Below, in pieces: positions 22,329 through 34,262 of a stretch of 64,000 bases of DNA. Position 1 is the first letter of the stretch; each line of letters opens with the position of its first letter. Made by a program: the position numbers and the translations under genes. A model generated the notes under the pieces. The model worked only from the letters and a program-made list of their open reading frames with translations. It was not told the DNA's origin and made no database searches. Source of the stretch: Bilabrum cf. latius (Eukaryota > Bigyra: Bicosoecida > Bigyra > Bicosoecida); the NCBI GenBank assembly GCA_965178125.1, contig OZ237759.1:248001-312000 (forward strand), read 5' to 3'.

Positions 22329-24683
22329 TCACGTGTCAGGCAGCTAGTGCAGCTTGCCCCGAGAGGCAGCATCGCCGAAGACTAGCTTGTAGAACGGCAG
22401 CCAGAGCTTCTAACCAGTCGACACTGATAGACCGGGCTATCGAAACCGGATCCTGACCTTGCCGCTCTTCCCGAATCCCCCCTCGATGGCCCCAGTGGCC
22501 ACAACGCCAGCCCCTTCACCGCGTGTCACCATGCTCGAGGCACCCCCCTCACTTGCGCCCCCAGCAGCAGCCACATCCCTGCTGCCCTCCTCCACAGCAC
22601 CTGCACCCTACTCGCCCTCGCCCCCCAGCAGCTGCACCTTGAGCCCGACAAACGGTGCCAGCTCCGTCCCTTTGCCGAAGAGCCCTCTCGCGATCACCAC
22701 GGTCGCACCCGACCGGCCGTCTCCGCCCTCTGCCACTCGATCCACTGCCCCATCCTTACCCTTCTTCCTGTAGAGGCGGACAGCTCCCAGGCTGCTCTTG
22801 CGATCCCCGGGGCCGGCAGCAGATCCACCACCGGTTGCAACCACTCCTCCCACGCCCCCCCCGCTCCATCCACCCGCCGCAGGTAACTCAGCCCTCACCG
22901 CCCCGTGGAAGGCCAGCCGGCACCCCGGAGCATGCGTGTCTCCATCCAGTCGACTTCCGATCACCGTGCTGCCCTCGGGGCACACAACGGGCGAGTCAAG
23001 CTCGAGGAGCGCCCACTGCCAGCGAGGGCTGTGCATGTGCATGGGAGCCTGAGAGGAGGGTCTTGAGGAGGGGGCTGTAGAGGGCGTTGCAGATGCAGCC
23101 GAGCCCTTGCCCTTGTCCTTGCCCTTGTCCTTGCCCTTGTCCTTGGGTCCAGTTTTTCCTCTGGATGCGCTTTTTCCCGTCTGTTTCCCTTCCTTCTGTT
23201 TGCCCCCCTGCTTCTTCTTCGTCCTCCCCCCGCTTAATGGCCCCATCAACTCGTCCTGCCACTCGAACAAGGCGCCCCAGTCATACACTAGCTCGGGCAC
23301 CTGCAGCCCATGCGATAGATCTGATGAACCCATAGCGCTGCCACCGACCCCATCCATGGAGCTGGCGGCGCCCTCGCCGAGATCCCTACCAGCACCACTT
23401 GAAGCAACATCCTCTGCCCCTTCACCCGCACCGGCCCCTTCGCCGTCTTCTAGAGCCACCGCGCTCGCCCTCTCTGCCGCAGCCAGCTCCCTGCTGCTTT
23501 CGTCCTGCCCCACCCCAGCCGCAGCCAGCTCCCCGGCACCGAAGAAAGTGGCCGTGCCCATCACCGTGGCATGCCCCACCGTCAGGTGAAACCGAGCCCC
23601 GCTCGAGCAGCTACCCTTGAAAAAGCGCACCCGCTGCACTAACGCCAGCAGCCGATCCGCCTGTCGCACCGAGCCTGGCGTTGCAACCACGGCCCGCTCC
23701 AGACCGGCGGGGTCCAGCCCGGCCACGCAGAGGCCCAGCCGATCCCCTGCCGCGGCGCCGCGCACGGGCTTGCGGAACATCTGCATGGACTTGACTTTTT
23801 TGGTTTGTTTCAGGTGCACCAACTCCACCTCATCTCCCACTGTGACCCTGCCCCTGAGCGCGGTGCCGGTCAGCACAGTCCCGTGCCCCTTGACGGCGAA
23901 GCAGTGGTCTGCTGCCATCAAAAAGGGGCCCGTGCGAGCACGGCGGGGTACTCGTATGCTAGACAAGAGAAGGGAAGACAGGGAAGATACATCTGCTAGG
24001 GGCGTTGGAGCTCCCATGTCGCCTGGGGAAGCAGCCTTGGCGGAGGCTGCTGCGGCATCAGCAGCAGCACCTGCCCCGCCTTTGCCAGCCCCGCCTGGTG
24101 CCGCAGACAGCGCGACGATCGGAGCTTCGGAAAATCGCGTGGACGACAGTATTTTCCGCACCTTTGCGCTCATCTTGGCTGTCTTCTCTTCCCGTTTGTC
24201 TTCCGGAAGAAGGTCCGTCTTGTTGAGGACGACTACCAGCTGCTCTGCTGTGATTTCGCCAATCACCAAGCACTCGGCGGTCTGCGTCTAGAATCCCTTG
24301 GTGACATCGACGACAAGAACAATCATATCGATGATCTAAGCGCCCCCTATGATTGTTCGAATCAAGCTTGCGTGCCCAGGACAGTCAACAAGGGTGAACT
24401 GCAACCGCGACGGAGGCCTCGACAGGCCCTCTGATGCTGCATACTCCACGGCCCCTGGCTTCAGACGCTCAGGAAGTTCTGTCAAGTATGATGAAAACCC
24501 CAAGTCAAGCGTGATTCCCCTTCGCTTGCTTTCAGGGTGCTTGTCTAGAGCTGCTGTTGAGAGGTGAGTGCTCAGAGCAGCAACTAGGCTTGTTTTGCCA
24601 GAATCGACGTGCCCCATCACACCGACATTCACATTAATTACATCACTTGCCTTCAATTCCTTCGCCTTGGCCGGATCGCCCAT
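22329..24683 (-). CDS. EFSEC: Selenocysteine-specific elongation factor EFSec
   Basis: EFSec is the GTPase that delivers Sec-tRNA to the ribosome at UGA codons. The ATG at 24681-24683 puts G1 (GHVDSGKT) at residues 24-31, followed by RGITLDLGF, DCPGH and NKTD. Two in-frame TAGs fall on conserved glutamines: GGA-Q-IID (24336-24338, residue 116) and GF-Q-TQ (24288-24290). Downstream are the EFSec-type KGHGTVLTGT barrel segment, PVVCPEGSTVIGSRLD and the C-terminal GFGKSGKVRIRF strand. Three to four more TAGs (22608, 22437, 22410, 22344) precede the TGA at 22329-22331. At 784 aa it is longer than the usual ~580-600 aa because of Ala/Gly/Ser inserts and a Lys-Gly-Asp repeat near 23105-23150. Its presence implies selenoproteins, so UGA here is probably both stop and Sec. 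Confidence 0.92.
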
Positions 24684-24853
24684 GGTGCTGACGGAACGAC
24701 CGAAGTGTGCAGACACGTCGCCCGGTGCCACCACACAGTGCAATGCCGCTCAGCTCTGCAGTGCCAATTGCTCCGAGTCTCGAGGTGTGGCACAAACCTG
24801 ACCGATCAGGCTTCAACCCGTCGCCATTTCTGCCCCGCCTGCCCGCCCATAAT

Positions 24854-27021
24854 TCAAACCGACTTGGTTGCAAGCTCCTTCCGCAGTGCCTCGGCCAGGT
24901 ACCACCCCTGCTGCTGATCGCGTTCGCTGCTAGCCGCCGAGGACCCCTCCAGTTCGACCTGGATCGACCCCCGGGGAACTAGGCGCGTCTCCGCAAGCAC
25001 CAGGCCGTCCTAGCCCACACCGAGCTCCCCCATGCCTCCCCCCCTCAGCCCTTTCAGCCGCGCCCCGGTCCCCGCATCCAGCGCGCCGTGCACCAGCTCC
25101 AGCACCGCACCCACGCGCTCGTACGGACTCACCCTCGCACGCAGCGCCACCCCGTCGGGGAACACAACTCGAAGAGGGCACCCGCCTGCGCCCACCTCCT
25201 CGCCCCGGCCCACGGCAGCCGATGCCCGGGGCCCCTCCCCTGCCTCCCGACCGACCCCCGCACTGCCGGTCCCGAACCTCTCCAGCGCCCGCAGCCGGTT
25301 TGCCTCCCTCTCCTCCTCACTGATGGGCCGGCCCCCGCGCGCCTTTCCGTGCTACAGGGCGCGCATCAGCGCGGAGACATCCTCCTGCGGGTCTGCATTA
25401 GTCGATAAGGCCGTGGAGGACCCGGCGGCTGCTGCTGCACCGCCAGTTGCCGGCACTTCCAATTCCTGCGTCTACTGCTCGCCGGCACCTGCGCTAGCCG
25501 GCTGCACGTCCTCGTCCTCGTCTTTGCAGCCGCCCTGCTTTGACTCGGACGCCCCAGCCCCCTAGCTCTCTTCCGCAACGCTGCCGTCACGGCCTTTCAA
25601 TGCCTCTCTCGCTGCCCTCGCCGCCGCCTCCTCCTCCTCGCGCGCCAGACGCAGCTCCCGCAGCTCTGCAGACTGACCCGCCGATCGAGCGCGCAGCTCC
25701 GCACTCGTCACACACTACCGATTGGGCCACACCTCCAGCATCCTCGGAGGCGGCCGGGCGGCAGGACTGCCTGCCAGCTCCCGCATCCTGGCCTGTGCTG
25801 CTGCCAGCTTGGTCCGCGCGTTCGACACGGGCAGCGCTGAAGCTGACGGCGCGCTGCTACTCCTCCTCCCTGACCCGCTGGCCGCACCGCTTCCAGAGTC
25901 TTGTACAGCCTGCGCGCCTGAAGGTGCCTCGGCTGACGCTGCGGATGCGGCCCCACGACCCGACACCCCGGTGGCAGCAGCGGTGGTTGCCCTCGCCGTC
26001 CTCCTTGGCAGGTGGGATCTCACCGAGGGAACAGAGGCCGCCACGCGGAGCTCCAGTGCCCTAAGGGCCGCAAATACCTCCTAGGTTATGTGCTTGCCCT
26101 CTGGCAGGACTAGAGCAGAGGGCACGGGCCTGGGGCCGCCGGGTGGGGACATCGCTCCTGGGACGGCGGCTTCCTCCTCCAGAGTGCGGAGGGTGCCGGC
26201 GGCGGCGGCTGCGTGCTCCCCTTCTGCGGGGCGTTCAAACCCGGCTGCCTCTAGCAGTGCCGGCCCGAGGCCGTCTTGCAAATTGCCGAGTTTGCTTCGC
26301 ACTTTCTCGTTCGTGAAAGGGATCCGTCGAAACTTGGGCTCTGGCTTGGCCGTGTTCTCGAGGATGCGGCGGAGCATCTTTAGCGAGCCAGATATCGTCG
26401 TGGCGCGCTCCCGTGCTTCCAATCGCCGCGCAATACCGGAAAATAGGGGGTCAGGCTGAGATTCGCGAGTGTTCTTGGCTGCAATTGCGGCGGTTGCACT
26501 TGCGAAGTCTGGTCCTGCGGCAGCCACGCCCGATTCTGCTTCTGATACCGCAGCAATCAGCACGTCTCCGGGCTCAATTTCATCTAGATCTTCAATTATT
26601 GTTCCTGTGCAATCGTGAACAGTGGCTAAATCGCAACACATTGCATGTCAAGCCACAAAAGACCGACAAGACCAAGGTAGAGGCACTCACCGTCTTCCAG
26701 TTGCACCACAGGCTCAGTTCTAAGCCCAAATTTAGCTTGTAACTTAGACTTTAGATCGCAGAAACTCCTGCGGATGGGATGTGTGAGCGTATGATTACTA
26801 TACTTGCGCGTTCTTGCAAGAATCTTGCGCTTCCATCGCTGCTGAGAACTATCTCACTCCCCAGGCTTGACCACAACACGCTTTGAAATAGAGGGGTTGT
26901 TGCTGGCATGCGCGGTAAATATCATTTTTTGTGTTGCCGCCATGGCACCAAAAAGTTTGCTGCGAAGCGGCGGAGATCCAATCATTGCACTGTCGTGCAG
27001 TGAAACAGTGGCACTCGTCAT
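24854..27021 (-). CDS. PUB- and UBX-domain protein, p97/Cdc48 cofactor-like
   Basis: Three-exon model: 26858-27021, 26691-26767 and 24854-26625 (introns of 90 and 65 bp, GTGAGA..CGCAG and GTGAGT..TTTAG), 670 aa, TGA at 24854-24856. The N-terminus is a ubiquitin-like or PB1-like fold (KRVVVKPGESFCDLKSKLQ ... IIEDLDEIEPGD). It is followed by a PUB domain (ILENTAKPEPKFRRIPFTN), an Ala/Glu-rich coiled-coil region with several TAG-encoded Gln (26081, 25715, ~25560), and a C-terminal UBX-like domain (LRVVFPDGVALRARVSPYE). Proteins with PUB plus UBX domains (UBXN6/PUX2 type) bind the AAA ATPase p97 in ubiquitin-dependent extraction. The splice joins give continuous conserved sequence, which supports the model. 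The start among several N-terminal Mets is a choice. Confidence 0.75.
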
Positions 27022-27423
27022 CACATAACTCCAAGATCGACTCGCGCAACCGTCTACCACAACAGATCAACGAAGAATGTGAGTCAATCGTTGAAGCTAG
27101 CTTCATGTGATTCTGCTGCTCATCCTATTGATGTGGTCATCGTTCTGTAAGTTGCACCAGATGAGTATACACCTCGTGTTGGACTGAGAAGCGCGTGCCA
27201 ACAATGCACGTCATTGTAGGTTGGCCTGTGTGCAAACGTATATAACACGCGCATAATTATGTTTATTTAAAATCCGCACCTGGCCCTGCGTTCTGCGTAT
27301 GGGCTGTACGATGCTCGCTGTGATTGATTTCATACACAACTGACGAATTCGCGTGTAATTCATCGCAGGCTGGGCACATACAGTGTTCTCTTCGGCGCGG
27401 TCTCTGCAGGGTTACTTCATGGC
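27022..27423. promoter_or_regulatory. Divergent intergenic region
   Basis: About 400 bp separates the start of the minus-strand PUB-UBX gene from the plus-strand sialate O-acetylesterase gene, so it should hold both promoters and possibly a short first exon of the latter. It contains an AT-rich stretch (TATATAACACGCGCATAATTATG near 27240). No specific factor site can be named. Confidence 0.45.
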
Positions 27424-29700
27424 ATGACTAGCGCAGCTACGTGCGATATGGCCGGTGACTGGCTCATGTTTCCAGGGAGTGGGGTGGTCAGCAACAAGTA
27501 CTATCCAGCCGTGGACATTCCCGGTCACCCGGGCGACTTCAACATCAGCATCGATCTGCGACATGGTCCACAGACAGTGCCCGGTCATGTTGATTCAAGT
27601 AATGCCGTCACGGTGCAGATGTCGGACACGGTCGTGCTGCATGGCCAGTTTACGTCCAATTGTTCCTAGATCAGCTGGAACAGCAGCGGCACAGCCCAGT
27701 ACAACTACGGCACGGCCTGGTGCAGGGCGTGGGCCCCCGGCTGCAACTTTTTCCCTCCTCCGTACATGAAAGGGTTCGCGTTCTGGGACAACTTCCACGA
27801 CTACATGGTGCTGCAGCAGGCCCCCCAGAAGTCGGCCGTGTACGGCATGGTCTTCGGTTCGGACAAGCCTCAGGTGCAGGTCGAGGTGCAGGGGGACGAT
27901 GGCACCAACTACATGGTAGACGCGGAGATCAACACCGTGAACCAGCCGTTCGGGCCTGGATTCGAGTACCCGTGGCCCTACCCTGGCCCTTTCACCACGT
28001 GGAAGGCCCTGCTGAAGCCGCACGCGGCCGGTGGCAACTTCCGGATCACCTCCCGCTGCCTCAACTGCGTGGACAGAGACCCCATGTTCAACGTGGCCAA
28101 CATCTCCAACGTGACCTTCGGCGACGTGTGGTACTGCAGCGGGCAGTCCAACATGTGGCTCCCTGTGGGCCACAGCTTCGAGCGCAACAACACGGTGGAT
28201 GCCATCCGCAAGGGGCAGTACAACAACGTCCGGATCATGGCGGGCAACTCCGGATACCAGTCCAAAGGCATCTTTAACCCCTGGATGACCGCTGCGCAGT
28301 CTGTCGTGGATCCCAAGGGCGGCGTGGACTACCCTCTCTTCCAATTCGGGGCAGCGTGCTGGTACTTTGCGCAGAAACTCGCCGACGAGCTGCAGAAGGC
28401 GGGCAAGTCCGTCCCCATCGGCCTGGCCGACACGGCTGTTGGCGGGCAGAGGATCGAGGAGTACATGGACAACACCACCATAAGCAGGTGCACGGACCGC
28501 TCGGGAGAAAACATCCCCCAGTGGGACGGGCCTCTGTACGGCAAGCTGGTGGTGCCCTTTTTGGACATGACCGTCAAGGGGTTCCTCTGGTACCAGGGAG
28601 AGAACAACATGGGAGCCACCAAGGGCAACTCCATTGCCAACGTGGGGTACGGCTGCGAGATGGTGGACCTGGTGCAGTCCTGGCGCAGGAACTGGAGCAA
28701 GGTGCCGGGCACCACGGACCCGGACGCGCCCTTTGGCATCGTCACCCTGGCATCGAGCGGCTCTGAGGGCGGGCCCAACATGGGTGCCATGCGCTGGGCG
28801 CAGACGGGGAACTACGGGGTCCTGCCCAACCCGCTCATCCCCAACAGCTTCGTGGCGCAGGCCTACGACCTGGACGATCCCTGGGGCCCTAACGCCGGAC
28901 CGTGCTTCGAGTGGCAGTGCTGCGAGGCCTGGCACGCCAAGCAGAACATGACTGCGTGCAACATCGGCACCAACAACAACCCCAAGATGTGCGATCTCGC
29001 GTGCGCCGCCGCAGCTGACACCACCCCCGTGATGGGTGGCATCCACCCAAGGGACAAGAAGCCCGTGGGCGACCGCCTCGGGCTCGCGGCCTTCAACACC
29101 GTGTACGGCGGCGACGGCCCCGTCACCGGACCTACACTCTCTGGATGCGCGGTGCAGGACGGCTCCCTGGTGGTGCAGTTCAACCAGACGATGCTAAAGG
29201 GAGACACCGTGATCATCCAGCCGTACAGCCAGACCCTCAACATGTCCTACCTCGAGGTCATGACGGACCCCACCATCTTCTGCGTGGAGGTGCGCAAGAG
29301 AAACGAGTCATGCCGCTCCCACTGCGAGCTGTACTGTCCCACCTGGGCGGGCGGGTCCTCCATCACCAACAACTCCGCGCTCAACGGACACGACTCCCAG
29401 GGCTGGCAGCCCCTCAACATCTCCATGGCCGGAAGTTCGGCCATCAAGGCAGACCTGTCGCCTCTGGGAGAGCAGCCACCTGTCGCCGTGAGGTACGCGT
29501 GGGGCCTGTCCGAGTGCTGCGACAAGACTGACCCCGATCTCTACGTCAAGTACCCCTGCGGACCCGCCCCCTGCCCGCTCATGCTCGGCTCCAAGTCCTT
29601 CCCGGCCAACCCCTTCATCGCCAAGATCAAGGACGGGAAGTGCGAGTGCATCGCGCCCCAGACGTGCGACGGGCCCGTGGGAGAGAGCGTGCTGGCGTGA
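27424..29700 (+). CDS. Sialate O-acetylesterase-family protein
   Basis: This 758-aa protein ends at a TGA (29698-29700). It shows the family's signatures: MVLQQAP, the nucleophile motif WYCSGQSNMWLP (Ser in GQSNM), FLWYQGENN, and the C-terminal GGIHPRDKKPVGDRLG, which carries the catalytic Asp/His region. An in-frame TAG (27667-27669) sits in the N-terminal domain. These esterases remove O-acetyl groups from sialic acids or other acetylated sugars; the exact substrate is open. The frame extends upstream to 27328 with signal-peptide-like residues (YSVLFGAVSAGLL) before the ATG at 27424 but without an ATG. A short first exon supplying the start is therefore likely. Many NxS/T sites fit a secreted or lysosomal enzyme. 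The sulfatase lies 440 bp downstream on the same strand. Confidence 0.85.
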
Positions 29701-30142
29701 GCCCCGGGGAGAGCTGCCAGTGGTCGAGACTTGTGCCAGTTTCACGTCGCCTCACGAATGCAGCGGATTGGTAGGCAGCGGTGACGCCGTTCCATCCCAG
29801 CTTTGTTGGCGTGTAGTCGATGTTTTGCTTTGTTTTTGCTTGCTACGTATGCCTTTGCTTGATTCAAAATGGAAACGTTCTGGTATCCGCAGGGCTCGCG
29901 CCAGCACGACGCTCTCTCCCACGGGCCCGTGGCACGTCCACTGCCACTGCCAGTGGCAGTGTGGGGCCGGGCGGCAAGTGCCACTTGCCGCCAGCATGGT
30001 GGTGGCAAGCACTCGCCCCACTGATTAAACTTGCTTCACATTTCAAAGTCTCTCAGCAAGTAGCGAGTCCAATAAATAATCAATATTGTTTGGGTGAAGG
30101 TCCGTTCCAAACAGTGACAGCTGGGAGGAGCACCTTGGCGGC
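29701..30142. other. Intergenic region between esterase and sulfatase
   Basis: No gene is visible. At 29939-29961 there is a strong 11-bp hairpin (CACTGCCACTG, one base, CAGTGGCAGTG). The end of the region holds an AT-rich run (CCAATAAATAATCAATATTG, about 30069-30088) shortly before the sulfatase start. Confidence 0.5.
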
Positions 30143-31919
30143 ATGTGGCGAACGAGCCTGCGTCTGTCTCAAGTCCTGGCTGTGACAGCATGCGCGATGC
30201 AGGTATCATCAGCACTCCACCAAAATGTGCTTCTTCTTGTAATCGACGATCTGCGCCCCCAGATCAAGTCATTCGGCGTGCCAACAATGGTAACCCCAAA
30301 CATAGACGGTCTCGCGTCGTCAGGCGTGCTCTTTGAGCGAGCCTACGCGTAGCAAGCCATATGCAGCCCCACTAGAAACAGTTTTCTTAGCGGTCGGCGT
30401 CCAGACAAAACCAGAACGTGGAATTTCTTCGACCATTTCAGGAACGGGTCTGCTGAGGGTGAGACTTGGATTGCCTTGCCCGAGTTCTTTAAGGATCAGG
30501 GATATTTCTCGGGCGGGGTAGGCAAAGTGTACCACCCAAACCACGTGAGTCATTCCAATGCGCTGCAGAAGGGGGATGCATGCCGCTGTCAGGCAGCAAC
30601 GGCCAACTTCAGCGCAATCACATTCGTTTCGCCGGCGGTACTAGACTCTACTCACCCCGCAGCCACCACACTTTGACGAGCCGAGATCCTGGAGCTAGCC
30701 GTGGCCGGGCGAATACGGCAACTGCTCGTGCCTGAACGTGGACCAGCCCGGCCCGGACGGGGCTGCCTCCCCCCAGGCCTCCTGCGAGGGCCTCCGCCCC
30801 GACACGCTCGACTGCCAGGACGAACAGATCGTTGCTACCGCAGTGCAGCAGCTCCATGGGCTGGCAGAGGCATACACTGCCTCCTCTCAGCCGTTCTTCT
30901 ATGCCGCGGGCTTGCACAAGCCACACCTGCCGTTCTTCGCGGACCCCTCCGACTTTGCCATGTACCGCGGCGTGGACGAGCGGCCCCCGAACCCCGACGT
31001 GCCTGAGGGCATGCCATACGTCGCTTGGCACTCGTGCCTGTCCAACGCACCAGGCGGGAACGGATCAAACTGGGGCAACTTCACGGACATCCCTAACCGC
31101 ATGACATTCGAGACGCCCATGGGCAGCGAGACGGCAGCCCGCCTGAGGAGGGGGTACATGGCCAGCGTGACGTACACGGACAGGAGCGTGGGCCGCATCC
31201 TGGATGCCATAGAGGCGGTGCGGAACGACACGGTGGTGGTGTTGCTAGGGGATCACGGCTGGTCCCTGCTTGAGCAGAACATCGCGTGCAAGATGACCAA
31301 CACGGAGAACGGGGTCCGCGTCCCGCTCGTCATCCGCGCCCCGGGCGTGCAGGCGGGCGAGGGTCTGCGGGTGCGGGAGCTGGCAGAGGCGGTGGACCTG
31401 TACCGCACCCTGGCAGACCTCACGGGTGTAGGCGCGGAGAAGGTGCAGCCGAGCGTGGATGGGGTGTCCCTTGGGCCCATGGTGAGGCAGGCCACTGCGC
31501 CTGCACTGCACGATGCTGCCATGTCCCAGTTCCCGAGGTGCTACAGCCACGTGCCTGGCCTGCCCAACACCACCCGAGCTGATGATGGCGAAGAGGCTGC
31601 CTCCCGTCCCCTGGGGTTCCCATTGCCCGCCCTCGACCGCACGGACTGTCAGGACATTGACCGGACTATGTTCGACTACATGGGGTATTCCATCCGCACG
31701 AAGGAATGGAGGTACACGGAGTGGAGGAGGTGGAAGGGGCAGGAGCTGGTGGCTGACTGGGAGGCCGAGCCATACGCCGTGGAGCTGTACGACCACAGGC
31801 AGGACGACCAAGCAGAGCCGTTCGGGACGGAGACCCGCAACGAGGCGGGAAGCAAGGCCGTCGCAATGGAGCAGGCGCAGCTCGCTGCGATTCTGAGGGG
31901 TAAGTTTTGCCCCCGATGA
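30143..31919 (+). CDS. Secreted sulfatase, iduronate-2-sulfatase-like
   Basis: Two exons (30143-30544, 30663-31919) with a 118-bp GTGAGT..CGCAG intron give 552 aa ending in TGA. A signal peptide (MWRTSLRLSQVLAVTACAM) is followed by LLLVIDDLRPQIKSFG, whose two Asp bind the metal. The formylglycine motif CSPTR follows in YA-Q-QAICSPTRNSF, where the first Q is TAG (30350-30352), then GRRPDKTRTWNF, HKPHLPF and GDHGWSLLEQN. A second TAG (30696-30698) lies in SWS-Q-PWPGEYG. Splicing joins KVYHPNH to PPHFDEPRSW, as in this family. Removal of 2-O-sulfate from uronic or other sugars is likely; the substrate is inferred from family only. Neighbouring acetylesterase and lectin-hydrolase genes suggest breakdown of sulfated, acetylated glycans. 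Confidence 0.9.
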
Positions 31920-32114
31920 CGGTTTTTGGCAGCCGCCGGGGCTTTCGATGCATACAAGCAAACCTCTATTAGTAAGTATTGGATCTGTCTACGAGCAAAA
32001 CAAGCAAGGGCAAGTCACACCCTAAAATGTACTGCACCACAGCGCCGAAGCGGGCCTCGCACCGCCGCGGGCAGGCTGTCTCCCGCAAAGGCACTAGCCA
32101 GGGTGCTGCCCCTC

Positions 32115-34130
32115 TCAGGCGCCCTGCGTCACCACCGCCACGGCAAACGCGCCCAGCGGAAGGACGCCATCACTCCCGGTGGTGACCAGCCGCGCAGGGC
32201 CGAATCCGGTTTCTTCGTCCACGACCCGTGCCAGTAGCGGGTTCTTCCCGGTTCCGAACACTCCAGCGAGGTCCGCCTTGATGGGCCCCGCGTTGGTGTT
32301 CACCACCAGCACGCGCCTTTCCCCTTTGAGCCCCGTGGCACCGGGGGCGGGGGCGAAGGCCTGCGCGAAGTAGGACGAGGGACCGGGGGATGCGCTCCCG
32401 CCCTGCCCGTCGCTGCACCGCGCCTGCACGATCAGCCGCTTGTAGGTATCGTAGCACGGATCACCCAGCGCAGGGTACGACGGGACGGAGCAGCTGGCCT
32501 GGCCCAGACACAGCTTTTCGGCGACCTCCGTGGCATTCGCGGCATCGCAGCTGGCGTTGTGGTGGTAGTCGCCGCAGGTTCCGTACGGTGTCCCGAACGC
32601 GGCAAAGTCGATGCTGCTGATGGTCGCACCTTCGCCGGCGCATCGCAGCGTGATGTTGCCGTACCCGCCCCCGTTGGTGGCCGCGTCCATCACGCCGCAC
32701 ATGGGCGACTCGGCAACGGTGGTGCTCACCAGCCTGTCCCCCGGCTGGAATGCCTCCAGCATCAGCTTGAGCGTCCAGTACCTGGCCGTGCCCTCTCCCG
32801 TGGTGTAGTTCATGATGCTGACGGAGGGGTACTGCACGCTGGCCTCCATCCCCGCGATGGTCATGGCCGGATTTCCCGCCCACTGCGACATGCCCACGAT
32901 CTCCACGCCGGCCTCGGCCAGGCGAGCGTACTCGTAGGCATACAGTGCTGCTGCTGCGTTCCAGTACACGAGCGGGAACTGCGGCGAGCTGGGGTCGTTG
33001 TCCCCTGGCAGGATGACTCCCAGCTCGTCCGCATCAAAGCGGGTGCTTGGACTGAGCTAAGCCCTGGCTGCCACGGCCGGCTTGACGAACGTGGCGATCC
33101 ACTGGTCGGCAGAATCGAAGAATCCCTCGTAGTCGGCTGGGACCGTCCGGCTGTGCGCGCTGGCGTAGTGGTGGAAGGAAGCGATCCCGCTGGACACGGC
33201 GTCAAACGTCCCCGGCAGGTGCGTGGACTCGCTCAGGAACGGCACCAGCCAGTCCAGCTTGGGGTAGGCCAGGGCCAGGCCGACGTAGGTCAGGTCCTTC
33301 TCGCCCTGGGGCAAGCCAGCCCTCACTGCCTGCACGAAGCGGTCGAAGTAGAGCGTGTACTATTCGATCGTCTGGCCCCGGCACGCGTCTGGCTCGTTCA
33401 GGAACTCGTCGTGGTCCATGGGGTACTTGGGACCGCCGTGCTCTCCGTACCTGATCCAGCCAACGACGTCAGCGAAATACTAGCCCATTGCCTTGCCCGT
33501 TGGGTCGGCCAGTACCTTGCCCTTGGGATAGCCAAAGTCAGTCGCCAGCGGATTCGATGGCACCGAGTAGTTGGTTACGTCAGAATAGAGCCACACGGGC
33601 TGCGTGCTGAAGTTGATGATGGTGCGAGCATCGCTGCGATTACCACCCGTCGCTGCCCACAGGTCATCCAGCATCTGCGTCGCCCGCGTGGTGTCCCACG
33701 CCCCGGGCGTCAGCTCAGGCACGCCAAACTGAGGAAGCGGAAACCAAGGCACGTATCTCGTGTACTGCATTCCGATGGCAGTTAGCTCTTGCAATCGCTT
33801 AAAGCTGAGTCTAGATGGAGGCCACTCCCTGGCTAGGATTGCGTTGGACACCACCTGGCACGTCGCTGAAGAGTTACTCAGAGCAACGATATCATTCCAA
33901 TCGACGGCCACGTGAGGGGGCGCGCCAGCCTGCTGGGCAACTGAGCCGTACCATCGCTCCTCGCGCGATCTTTTTGGCGCAATGTGCGCGTGCTTCATTC
34001 CCCCCCCTGCCTGGTGATGTCCTGATGCGAGCGATACACACACTTGTGAAGATAAGGCCAGTAAGACGGCAAGCGACATCATGTTCTGTTCTGAGCACAA
34101 CTTGCTGCTACGTAATGCGAATTTGAGCAT
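32115..34130 (-). CDS. Secreted glycoside hydrolase (TIM-barrel, clan-A-like) with SUEL lectin domain
   Basis: 671 aa; starts at 34130 with an alternative ATG pair at about 34083 directly before a signal sequence (MMSLAVLLALSSQVCVSLASG); stops at TGA 32115-32117. The N-terminal two-thirds looks like a (beta/alpha)8 hydrolase. HDEFLNEPDACRGQTIE contains an NEP acid/base-type motif, and a later EIVGMSQWAG may carry the nucleophile region, as in GH39-like enzymes. Inserted near residues 455-570 is a galactose/rhamnose-binding (SUEL) domain: LRCAGEGATISSIDFAAFG, YGTCGDY and eight-Cys spacing ending KRLIVQARC. TAG-encoded Gln occur at 33480, about 33360 and 33057. It probably cleaves a cell-wall or algal polysaccharide outside the cell; the GH family is not certain. 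It is convergent with the sulfatase, about 195 bp away. Confidence 0.7.
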
Positions 34131-34262
34131 TTGCTATTTTTTTGTTGCGGAACCATGAGCAAACCAAACCGGCGGAACGCGCGGCGCCGGTGCAGGCACG
34201 CTCTGCTGCGTTGTGTAGCCCATTCCATCCATTGTTTATGCATCGCGCTGTTGTTTCAAGAA

